This document shows positions 9,045 to 16,674 of a DNA stretch of 64,000 bases, piece after piece. A program made the translations under genes and the position numbers. Origin of the DNA: RBC074 sp964470555 (GTDB taxonomy: Bacteria; Acidobacteriota; Blastocatellia; RBC074). The stretch is from the NCBI GenBank assembly GCA_964470555.1, contig CAYYDG010000037.1, forward strand, positions 1 to 64,000, in the 5' to 3' direction. A model generated the notes under the pieces. It ran no database searches. It was not told the DNA's origin and worked only from the letters and a program-made list of their open reading frames with translations. Every line of letters starts with the position of its first letter. The first letter of the stretch is position 1.

Positions 9045-12000
9045 CTATTTGAACGTCACCATCACTGGATTGGCCGTGCGATTATCCACCGTCAAGTTGA
9101 CCGTCACAGAACCTTTGCCAATCAGCGTTCGCGGCAACTCGGCATTGATTTGATCCAGCCCGGCAAAATCTCCCTGCGGCCCGGCAAACGACACCGTAGC
9201 GTTTTCGCCGCCCACCACAACCGTAACGTCATTCAACGACGAACGTCCGCCTATTCCCGATCCATAAAGCAACAGGAACAAACGGTCTGTCGCCGCGCCG
9301 AAATCAATCGGCACAGGAACGATCGTGTTGGTGGTGGAATCCAGTTGGCTGATAGGTTCAAATACCTGCGAACCATCGGCTTTGACGCGCAACAACACCG
9401 CCGCCGCCAGACCAGTGCCGCTGGAATTCGTCGTGAACAACGCCGGAGCCACCGAAGTAATTTCGACAACACCATCGGCAACAAACGATCCATCAAGCGC
9501 CGTTCGCACAATTGCATTGCCGGTGGCGGTTCCTGATGGGATCAACAAATTGATCTGACTGTCGGCCACAAAAAACAACTGCGCCAGACGCGAAGCGCCA
9601 CGCGAATCAATCACCAACACGTTGACGCCATCCAACGTAGTTGGCAACGGCTGTGTCGTGGCGACCTGAGTGCTTCTGGCCAGTCCTATCCCAAACGAAG
9701 CGGCGATGGAATTCGGAGCCAACGGCGCGGTATATCGTGCTGCCGAAACGCTGCCAATACGGCCAAGCTGGCGAATGTTGAGTGTCTGGCCGCTGATGCC
9801 AAGTGTAGTCGAACGTCCTGCGGCATTGGTGTTTTGCTGGATCAAATAACTCAGCACGAATTTCCCTTTGCCTTGACCGTTTTGCGGCGACACCAACGTC
9901 AACCACGGCGCTCCGCCGGTCAACGCCCACGGACAGGCATCGTTGTTGGCATTGATGACTATGCCGCCGGTAAAAGCATCCGTCGTGCTTGTCGAATTTG
10001 ACGAGGAAAACAACTGGCTGGTGGTGGAAAGCGACAACGCGCAATTAACCACTGGAAAGGTGAGTTCCGCCGATGTGCCTCCGCCCGGCCCCGGCGTCAC
10101 CACAGTGATTTTATTGTCCGCGGCGCTGGCAAAATCAGCAGGCTGCAAGGTCGTCGTCAATTGTGTGCTGTTGACGAAAGTCGTCGCCTTTGCATTGCCG
10201 TTGTATCGAATCTCCGATTGCGGCGTGAAATCCGAACCGAAGACAGTCAGTTCCAGCGGTGTCGTGACGCCTGCGGCTTGCGAAGCAGGCGACAACCTCG
10301 TCGCCAATGGCGCAGGGCGATTGGCTTCGATCTTGAAACTGGCCGCGACAGATTCCGCAACGTTGGCGGTGAACACCGTCACGTTGGCCGTTCCGGCGTT
10401 GGCCACGTCGGCAGCGGCAATCTGAGCTTGCAACAACGTGCCGCTGACGTATGTCGTTGGCCGGTCGGAGTTATTCCAACGCACGACGGAATTTGGCTGG
10501 AAATTGCCACCCTGCACAAACAACGTAAACGCCGCGCTGCCCGGCGTTGTCGCGCTTGGACTGATCGAAGCCAAAGCGGGCGACGGCGTTGCGCCCAACG
10601 ACGACGACAACACCACGCGCGACAAAAAATTCACCGGCTGGTTGGAGGAAGTTTGCAGCGGCGAAAAACTGCCGAAATTGTTGGTGGAAACGAAGGAACG
10701 ATTTTGCTGCTTGCCATTCAGATCAGCGGAGATCAACACGCTGGGATTGGTTGATTGAACTCCGACATACAAATCTCCGGCAGTGATCGGCGCTGGATTT
10801 TGCTGCGCGACTGATTCAGCCAGGTTCGTCAATGGAGTCGTCAATGGCACTTCTATAAACCGCGAACCCGGCAAATTCGGAATCGTCGCCATGCGATCAA
10901 CGATCAACGTCGGGTTGGCAGGCGGTTGGCCGGTGCGATTCGCGTCAACGAAGGCGACAACTCGAATCATCTGGCCGACCGGCGAACTGCCGTCCGTTGT
11001 CGGCGGAATTTGCACGCGCACGCTCTGCAACGTGGCCGGGTATCGCGTCGGCGTGTAACGATTGACGACGATGGCATTGGTCAACGCCAAAGCGTCTTCG
11101 CGTGAACCGTCGTCCACTGACAGAATTTCGGTCACGGTTACGTCGGGATTGATTTTGTAACCCATAAAACTGAGCGCCGTCAGATCGTTGAACGTGATGG
11201 TCAATCGTTCGCCGGAAGCGGCGGTCGGGTCCATCACTCCCGTGTAATCGCCAATCAGGGCATTGTCTTTCCAATGACTGCTTTGCCTTCCATCGCCGCC
11301 TGCACCTCCCGAAGTCGCCGTCGAAAGCGGCAATTCGGCTTCGCCGACAAAATACACCTGCGAACCACCGGCGATTTGCACCCGATTACCTGTGGCAAAA
11401 GCGCCGTCGTTCAACCCGCCCGGACGAAACCGGAATATGTCCCAAACAGTCGGAGCCAACAGCGCCGTCGAAGGCGCGGATTCTCTGTTACCCACGCCGG
11501 AGACAAAACCGAGCGCGTGGCCTAATTCGTGAATGGCCACGGCTTCGAAGTCCGTTTTTTCGGTGTCAATGCCATCGGTCGGATCAAAATCGAAATTGAA
11601 GTTGGAATTGAACCCTATTCCTGGTGGCGGCCCCAAGGTAGTTTCGATGTCCGGATCAGCCACGGGTGGAATTTGCCCCAACGCTCGCAATTGAGCCGAT
11701 GTGCCGGAAATGTTGGCGGTCGGCCCCAAATCCGTCGGCAGGATTCCAGGCAAAGCATTGAAGATTTGCGATTGCCGTGCATTGGCCGCTTGTCCAATCA
11801 GCGAAGTACGAACGTTGCCATACAGGTTCCGCCCGATTAGAAGTTGTGGACTGGTTCCGCCAATGATGTTCGGCGATGGAAACGGCGTGCCGAAAATCGT
11901 CGGCCCGAAATCCACGTCAATCACCACGGTAATCGGCGATTGAATGATGGATTCCCATCTGGCCGCGGCTCGCAAAAACGCCTGCTTGGCGGTGGGGAAA

Positions 12001-12359
12001 TTGTCCAGTTGCTGGGTACCGCGCAAGGTGATTTTCAATCCTTGTTGGGCGCGCGCAGATTCCGGTCGCGGATCGGAAATCACCCGCATTGAGGTTCGCT
12101 CCTTTTCGAGTTGAAGCTGTTCAGCTTCGTGCGCCGTCATCGCCCGGCAAGCCACGCCGTCGCCGGAACGAAAGATCAAATACCCCTCCGAATGAGCATC
12201 CGGTTCCAGCGTTGAATCGGATTTTGTCTGACGCTGAAATTTGTCGCCCAATCGAGGCTGCTGAACCGATTGGGCTTGTTGAGCAGGCAAAAAAACGAAG
12301 CTGAAAATCGCTGCACAGATGCCGAAGCAAAGGAACATTCTGCTGTGACTTACTTTCAT
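9045..12359 (-). CDS. Secreted zincin metalloprotease with TIG, BACON and Solibacter C-terminal domains
   Basis: A 1104-residue extracellular protein starting at the ATG at 12359, which is followed by a good signal peptide (MKVSHSRMFLCFGI..., cleavage near residue 27). The upstream open frame overlaps rfbD and is ignored. The catalytic part holds HELGHALGF (His277, Glu278, His281), a zincin motif whose usual third zinc ligand position is Ser287. Two or three TIG/IPT-like repeats follow (LASISPSATTPGSAAFTL; LSPASQAAGVTTPLEL), then a BACON-type module (CPWALTGGAPWL) and a C-terminal domain like TIGR03437 (IAASFGIGLARS, then LFLLLYGSGIGG). That last domain is strongly associated with Acidobacteria. 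It probably acts on proteins outside the cell; its target is unknown. Confidence 0.85.
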   Translation of the reverse strand: MKVSHSRMFLCFGICAAIFSFVFLPAQQAQSVQQPRLGDKFQRQTKSDSTLEPDAHSEGYLIFRSGDGVACRAMTAHEAEQLQLEKERTSMRVISDPRPESARAQQGLKITLRGTQQLDNFPTAKQAFLRAAARWESIIQSPITVVIDVDFGPTIFGTPFPSPNIIGGTSPQLLIGRNLYGNVRTSLIGQAANARQSQIFNALPGILPTDLGPTANISGTSAQLRALGQIPPVADPDIETTLGPPPGIGFNSNFNFDFDPTDGIDTEKTDFEAVAIHELGHALGFVSGVGNRESAPSTALLAPTVWDIFRFRPGGLNDGAFATGNRVQIAGGSQVYFVGEAELPLSTATSGGAGGDGRQSSHWKDNALIGDYTGVMDPTAASGERLTITFNDLTALSFMGYKINPDVTVTEILSVDDGSREDALALTNAIVVNRYTPTRYPATLQSVRVQIPPTTDGSSPVGQMIRVVAFVDANRTGQPPANPTLIVDRMATIPNLPGSRFIEVPLTTPLTNLAESVAQQNPAPITAGDLYVGVQSTNPSVLISADLNGKQQNRSFVSTNNFGSFSPLQTSSNQPVNFLSRVVLSSSLGATPSPALASISPSATTPGSAAFTLFVQGGNFQPNSVVRWNNSDRPTTYVSGTLLQAQIAAADVANAGTANVTVFTANVAESVAASFKIEANRPAPLATRLSPASQAAGVTTPLELTVFGSDFTPQSEIRYNGNAKATTFVNSTQLTTTLQPADFASAADNKITVVTPGPGGGTSAELTFPVVNCALSLSTTSQLFSSSNSTSTTDAFTGGIVINANNDACPWALTGGAPWLTLVSPQNGQGKGKFVLSYLIQQNTNAAGRSTTLGISGQTLNIRQLGRIGSVSAARYTAPLAPNSIAASFGIGLARSTQVATTQPLPTTLDGVNVLVIDSRGASRLAQLFFVADSQINLLIPSGTATGNAIVRTALDGSFVADGVVEITSVAPALFTTNSSGTGLAAAVLLRVKADGSQVFEPISQLDSTTNTIVPVPIDFGAATDRLFLLLYGSGIGGRSSLNDVTVVVGGENATVSFAGPQGDFAGLDQINAELPRTLIGKGSVTVNLTVDNRTANPVMVTFK

Positions 12360-12478
12360 TGAAATTCCTCCTGGATTGACTTGCGAGACCAGCAAGCTGA
12401 TGGAAATTGAATCATTATCAATGTGGTTGAGTTGGGGCGGCATTCTGGCTGAGACAGTTCGATCCTGCAAGCGAGGAT

Positions 12479-13312
12479 TTATCGCATCGCACGGGCCAAT
12501 TCGAACAAGCCCTCTTCCCAATATGGCAACAGAATTCCAGGCTCTTTGATCGTCGTCAGCGCGGAATTCGCCGGACGTTTGGCCGGACGCGGAAATTCCG
12601 CCGTCGTGCAGGGTTCGACAACTGTTTGAATGCCGAAAAGTGCATACAACCGCCGAGTCAGATCGAACCAGGTCGTTTGCCCAGCGCCCGCCAGATGATA
12701 AATGCCGTACGCTTCGGTTTCGATCAGCCGCGCGATGGCTGCGGCCAGATGCGGCGCGTAAGTGGGTGATCCGAGTTGATCGTTGACCACCCGAACAGAT
12801 TCCCTGTGCGATTGCGCCAGCATGGTTTTGGGGAAATTTTTCGCGTTTGTCGGTTGGTGGTGGTACAGCCACGCCGTGCGCGCGATGAAATGGCGAGGAT
12901 TGTTTTCGGCAACGAACCGCTCGCCCGCCAGCTTGCTGCGTCCATACACCGATTGAGGATTGGTCGCGTCCGATTCGACATAAGGCCTGTCGCCCGCGCC
13001 ATCGAACACGTAATCGGTCGAAACCTGCACGAGCGCAATGTCGTGTTCGGCAGTGGCAATCGCCAAATGGCGGGCAGCTTCGGCATTGAGCCGAAATGCT
13101 CCGGCTTCGTCGCTTTCGGCAGCGTCAACGGCTGTGTAGGCCGCGCAGTTGATAACCACCTCTGGCCGAACAGCGGCAACCGCAGCGCGAACGTCGTCAA
13201 AGTCGGTCACGTCAAGTTCCGCGCGAGTCAACGCCACAACTTCCTGATTTGCCAGCGTCGTTTGCAACGCCGAACCAAGCTGACCCCCCGCACCTGTAAT
13301 CAAAATTTTCAT
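12479..13312 (-). CDS. rfbD: dTDP-4-dehydrorhamnose reductase
   Basis: A 277-residue short-chain dehydrogenase (RmlD). It reduces dTDP-4-dehydro-L-rhamnose to dTDP-L-rhamnose, the last step of the pathway. Visible marks are the nucleotide-binding GAGGQLG (7-13), STDYVFDG (98-105) and the Tyr123/Lys127 catalytic pair in YGRSK. The start ATG at 13312 has GAGAG upstream. It is the last gene of the rfbB-rfbA-rfbC-rfbD series. A 66-bp spacer carrying a short inverted repeat separates it from rfbC. Confidence 0.95.
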   Translation of the reverse strand: MKILITGAGGQLGSALQTTLANQEVVALTRAELDVTDFDDVRAAVAAVRPEVVINCAAYTAVDAAESDEAGAFRLNAEAARHLAIATAEHDIALVQVSTDYVFDGAGDRPYVESDATNPQSVYGRSKLAGERFVAENNPRHFIARTAWLYHHQPTNAKNFPKTMLAQSHRESVRVVNDQLGSPTYAPHLAAAIARLIETEAYGIYHLAGAGQTTWFDLTRRLYALFGIQTVVEPCTTAEFPRPAKRPANSALTTIKEPGILLPYWEEGLFELARAMR

Positions 13313-13361
13313 TTCACTCTCTTTGGCAAAACAAAAAGATTACGGAACAGACGGAATGAAC

Positions 13362-13426
13362 GGAACAAACGGAAACATTCAAACTTCAAAATCAATTCCG
13401 TCTTTTCCGTTATTTCCGTTTGTTCC
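13362..13426. repeat. Inverted repeat covering the rfbC 3' end
   Basis: Arms 13362-13375 and 13413-13426 (14 bp, perfect) lie in a run of ACGGAA-type units from about 13341 to 13426. The right arm encodes the last residues of rfbC, giving it an Asn/Gly-rich tail. Confidence 0.6.
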
Positions 13427-13990
13427 ATTGTTTTCAAACCACGGCAAGACATCCATCAATTGCTGCAACGGTTTCGCCAACAAATCTTTTTTAGACAAGA
13501 TCGGTTCGACGATTTCATCCAGCGGCCAGTCAATACCGATTTCCTTGTCGTTCCACAGCACGCTGATTTCCGAAGTCGGATCGTAAAAATCCGTGCATTT
13601 GTATTGCACTTCGGCGAAATCGCTGGTCACGCAAAACCCATGAACGAACCCCGGCGGCACGTACATCTGCCGAAAGTTGTCTGCCGTCAGCCACGCGCCA
13701 ACCCATTGCCCAAACGTAGGCGAACCGCGCCGAACGTCCACTGCCACGTCAAAAATTTCGCCCGCGCTGACGCGAATCAATTTGCCTTGCGGGCGGTTGA
13801 GTTGCGCGTGCAGACCGCGAATGGTTCCGCGTTGCGACCGCGAATGGTTGTCCTGCACGAATTCCAGTTCAATTCCGGCTTCGCGGTATTTCTGGCGGTT
13901 GTAACTTTCCAGAAAAAAACCGCGCTCGTCGCGAAAGACTTGCGGTTCCAGGATGACGACTTCGGGGATTTGTGTGTGAGTGACTTTCAT
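13379..13990 (-). CDS. rfbC: dTDP-4-dehydrorhamnose 3,5-epimerase
   Basis: A 203-residue cupin-fold epimerase (RmlC) that inverts C3 and C5 of dTDP-4-dehydro-6-deoxyglucose. The catalytic histidine is His61 in TIRGLHAQL; FDVAVDVRRGSPTFGQW and PPGFVHGF are family-typical. The body ends near LPWFE; the last 17 residues (starting NNGTNGNNGKDG) are Asn/Gly-rich and are encoded by an inverted repeat, an apparent tail added by a repeat element. Its ATG overlaps the rfbA stop by 4 bp (ATGA), showing translational coupling. Confidence 0.94.
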   Translation of the reverse strand: MKVTHTQIPEVVILEPQVFRDERGFFLESYNRQKYREAGIELEFVQDNHSRSQRGTIRGLHAQLNRPQGKLIRVSAGEIFDVAVDVRRGSPTFGQWVGAWLTADNFRQMYVPPGFVHGFCVTSDFAEVQYKCTDFYDPTSEISVLWNDKEIGIDWPLDEIVEPILSKKDLLAKPLQQLMDVLPWFENNGTNGNNGKDGIDFEV

Positions 13991-14856
13991 CGGTGTTCGA
14001 TCATTCTCAGCAAATACTGGCCGTATTCGTTTTTCTTCATCGGTTCGGCGATGCGGCGAACATCGTCCGCCGACATCCAGCCTTCGTGATAGGCGATTTC
14101 TTCCAGACAGGAAACCATCAAGCCTTGTCGTTCCTGCAAGGTTTGAATGAATCCCGAAGCCTGATGCAGGGATTCGTGCGTCCCGGTGTCCAACCAGGCG
14201 ATGCCGCGTCCCAGCTTTTCAACGTGGAGCGCATTCCATTCCAGATAGACGCGATTGACATCGGTGATTTCCAGTTCGCCGCGCGCCGAAGGTTTCAGGT
14301 TGGCGGCTACGTCCAACACGCGGTTGTCGTAAAAATACAATCCCGTCACCGCCCAAAACGAACGCGGCGCTTTGGGTTTTTCTTCCAGACTGATGGCGCG
14401 GCCTTCGTCGTCGAATTCGACTACGCCGTACCTCTCAGGATCGCGGACTTGATAAGCGAACACCGTTGCGCCTTCTTGACGTTGCGCTGCTCGGCGCAAA
14501 TCTTCCGGCAAACCGTGTCCGTAAAAAATGTTGTCGCCCAGCACCAACGCCACGTTGTCTTTGCCGACGAATTCGCGCCCGATGATGAACGCCTGCGCCA
14601 AACCGTCCGGACTCGGCTGAGCGGCATAAGTCAGCTTGATTCCATATTGCGAACCATCGCCGAGCAACCGCTGAAACTGCGCCTGATCCTGCGGCGTGGT
14701 GATGACCAGAATTTCCCGAATCCCCGCCAGCATCAGAGTCGAAAGCGGGTAATAAATCATCGGCTTGTCATAAATCGGCAGCAACTGTTTGCTGACTGAC
14801 TTGGTGATCGGATAAAGCCGTGTGCCGGAACCTCCGGCAAGAATGATGCCTTTCAT
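13987..14856 (-). CDS. rfbA: Glucose-1-phosphate thymidylyltransferase
   Basis: A 289-residue nucleotidyltransferase (RmlA) making dTDP-glucose from glucose-1-phosphate and dTTP. The start contains the signature GGSGTRLYPITKSVSKQLLP, followed by YDKPMIYYPLSTLMLAGI, and LVLGDNIFYG with the metal-binding Asp. Length and end (MSADDVRRIAEPMKKNEYGQ) are normal for the family. It is coupled to rfbC by a 4-bp overlap and follows the small membrane gene by 28 bp. Confidence 0.95.
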   Translation of the reverse strand: MKGIILAGGSGTRLYPITKSVSKQLLPIYDKPMIYYPLSTLMLAGIREILVITTPQDQAQFQRLLGDGSQYGIKLTYAAQPSPDGLAQAFIIGREFVGKDNVALVLGDNIFYGHGLPEDLRRAAQRQEGATVFAYQVRDPERYGVVEFDDEGRAISLEEKPKAPRSFWAVTGLYFYDNRVLDVAANLKPSARGELEITDVNRVYLEWNALHVEKLGRGIAWLDTGTHESLHQASGFIQTLQERQGLMVSCLEEIAYHEGWMSADDVRRIAEPMKKNEYGQYLLRMIEHR

Positions 14857-14884
14857 ATATTTCTTGTTGTAATGCGTTGAATGT

Positions 14885-15361
14885 TCAAATCAGTCTGAAG
14901 AACACGATCACGATTGTCGCAATGAAACTACCCAACAACCATTTTTTGAAACTCGTTTGTCGCTTTCTGAAAGCGGGAAACCATCTGGATACGCCATAAA
15001 GAGAAATTGAATATGCGAAAACGGGAAGCCCACAAGCGATCCAGAAAGGAACTATATGAGCAATGGAATTGGGAATATACCAAATTGCTGAGGAGGCCCC
15101 GGCAAAGAAATATGCTACCCCCAATGCGAATCTCCAGAAACTCGTCTCTGGTCGGGGCGGTATCCAGTAAACAAAACTGAAAACAATTGAACCAGCAATT
15201 AATAAAGAAGTAGGAAGTGAAAAGCCCAAACTGGTTCGAAGAAAGGAAGCGCTGAGGTTGAATACCACCAATGTAACAATCAGCCAGCCTCTTCCAACTT
15301 CTTTCGAGCCTGGCGTTTCACTTTGTTTGGCATTTTCAGTCGAATCTTGTGCCTCTTTCAT
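14885..15361 (-). CDS. Small multi-pass membrane protein inside the rhamnose operon
   Basis: About 158 residues with four or five hydrophobic segments (for example GWLIVTLVVFNLSASFL, SLLIAGSIVFSFVYW, FALGVAYFFAGASSAIWY, LLGSFIATIVIVFF) and basic loops. I start it at 15361 (MKEAQDS), because AAAGGA then lies about 8 nt upstream; the ATG at 15370 is an alternative. Its base composition is more AT-rich than the flanking rfb genes, which suggests it was inserted into the operon. I do not recognise the family. A role in polysaccharide export or lipid-carrier handling would be guesswork. Confidence 0.7.
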   Translation of the reverse strand: MKEAQDSTENAKQSETPGSKEVGRGWLIVTLVVFNLSASFLRTSLGFSLPTSLLIAGSIVFSFVYWIPPRPETSFWRFALGVAYFFAGASSAIWYIPNSIAHIVPFWIACGLPVFAYSISLYGVSRWFPAFRKRQTSFKKWLLGSFIATIVIVFFRLI

Positions 15362-15393
15362 TCGCCGCATCCTTTCCTGATGAGCGTTCAGTT

Positions 15394-16473
15394 CTACCCA
15401 ACGCCCAATCGCTCACGCCCATATTTCCCTGCCAACACGGTTTCGCACCACTTCCGGTTTTCAAAATACCAACGAATGGTTTTCGCCAAGCCCGCTTCAA
15501 AATCGTAAGCCGCTTGCCAGCCAAGCTCCGCTCGAATTTTCCCAGCGTCAATCGCGTAGCGTTTGTCGTGGCCAGGGCGGTCGGCGACGAAAGTTTTCAA
15601 ATCCTGATAACTCGTCTTGCCCAGAGCTTTGAGCGCGGGATTCTCAGCCGCTGGCAAAATCGCTTCGACTTCGGCGCAGATGCGATCAACGATCTGTAAA
15701 TTGGTTCGTTCGTTGCCGCCGCCGATGTTGTATTTGTCGCCGGGTTGACCGTGCTGCAACGCCATCAGGATTCCGGCACAATGGTCTTCGACATACAGCC
15801 AGTCGCGGACATTGCCTCCGTCGCCGTAAATCGGCAGCGGCTTGCCATCCAAGGCATTCAGCAGCATCAGCGGAATCAGCTTTTCGGGAAATTGCAGCGG
15901 GCCGTAGTTGTTCGAACAGTTCGTGATGATCGTCGGCAATCCAAACGTCTCGTGCCAGGCTCTGACCAGATGATCCGCCGAAGCTTTCGAAGCCGCGTAA
16001 GGCGAGTTCGGAGCGTAAGGCGTAGTTTCTGAAAACAATCCGGTTTCACCCAAGCTTCCATACACTTCGTCGGTGGAAACGTGCAAAAAACGAAAGGCTC
16101 GGCGCGCTTGGTCGCTGAGCTTGGCCGTATGTTTGCGCGCGGCTTCCAGTAAAACAAACGTCCCGGCAATGTTCGTTTCGATAAACGGCGATGGATCGTC
16201 AATCGAACGGTCTACGTGGGATTCCGCCGCGAAGTTGACGACGGCGGTCGGTTGCGAATCGCGGAAGACAGCCGCCATCGCATCTTTGTCGGCGATGTCG
16301 GCCTGGATGAATTGCACGCGCGGATCGTCGAGCGCGCCTTTCAGACTGGCCAGATTTCCGGCGTAAGTCAGTTTATCCACGATGACCAATCGCGCGTCTG
16401 TGTGGCTGAGCGCGTACCGAACAAAGTTCGCGCCAATGAAGCCCGCGCCTCCGGTCACGATAATGGTTGGCAT
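15394..16473 (-). CDS. rfbB: dTDP-glucose 4,6-dehydratase
   Basis: A 359-residue extended SDR enzyme (RmlB) converting dTDP-glucose to dTDP-4-dehydro-6-deoxyglucose. Marks: NAD-binding TGGAGFIGANF (7-17), the catalytic Thr134-Asp135-Glu136 in STDEVYGS, and the Tyr159/Lys163 pair in YAASK; ITNCSNNYGP is also typical. It is the first gene of the minus-strand rhamnose operon and divergent from the cytochrome gene, with a 200-bp spacer that should contain both promoters. Confidence 0.95.
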   Translation of the reverse strand: MPTIIVTGGAGFIGANFVRYALSHTDARLVIVDKLTYAGNLASLKGALDDPRVQFIQADIADKDAMAAVFRDSQPTAVVNFAAESHVDRSIDDPSPFIETNIAGTFVLLEAARKHTAKLSDQARRAFRFLHVSTDEVYGSLGETGLFSETTPYAPNSPYAASKASADHLVRAWHETFGLPTIITNCSNNYGPLQFPEKLIPLMLLNALDGKPLPIYGDGGNVRDWLYVEDHCAGILMALQHGQPGDKYNIGGGNERTNLQIVDRICAEVEAILPAAENPALKALGKTSYQDLKTFVADRPGHDKRYAIDAGKIRAELGWQAAYDFEAGLAKTIRWYFENRKWCETVLAGKYGRERLGVG

Positions 16474-16674
16474 GAAAACAACTCCTTATGAAAACTGACG
16501 CACGCGAAATCGCGTGCGTATCAATGCTTTTACACCGCAGCTACGGCGATTGTACAGCGTCAAAAAGTCTTCGCGCGGTTGCAGAGATTGGCCATGTGAG
16601 CTATTTTCCGCGCACTACCAAGACGACTTTTCATCTCGAAAAAACAGGTCATCAAAAAATCAGGAGAGTAGTGT

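Noticed and set aside
12360..12872. N-terminal extension of the metalloprotease to 12872
   Set aside because: It overlaps rfbD on the same strand, and the signal peptide begins at the ATG at 12359.
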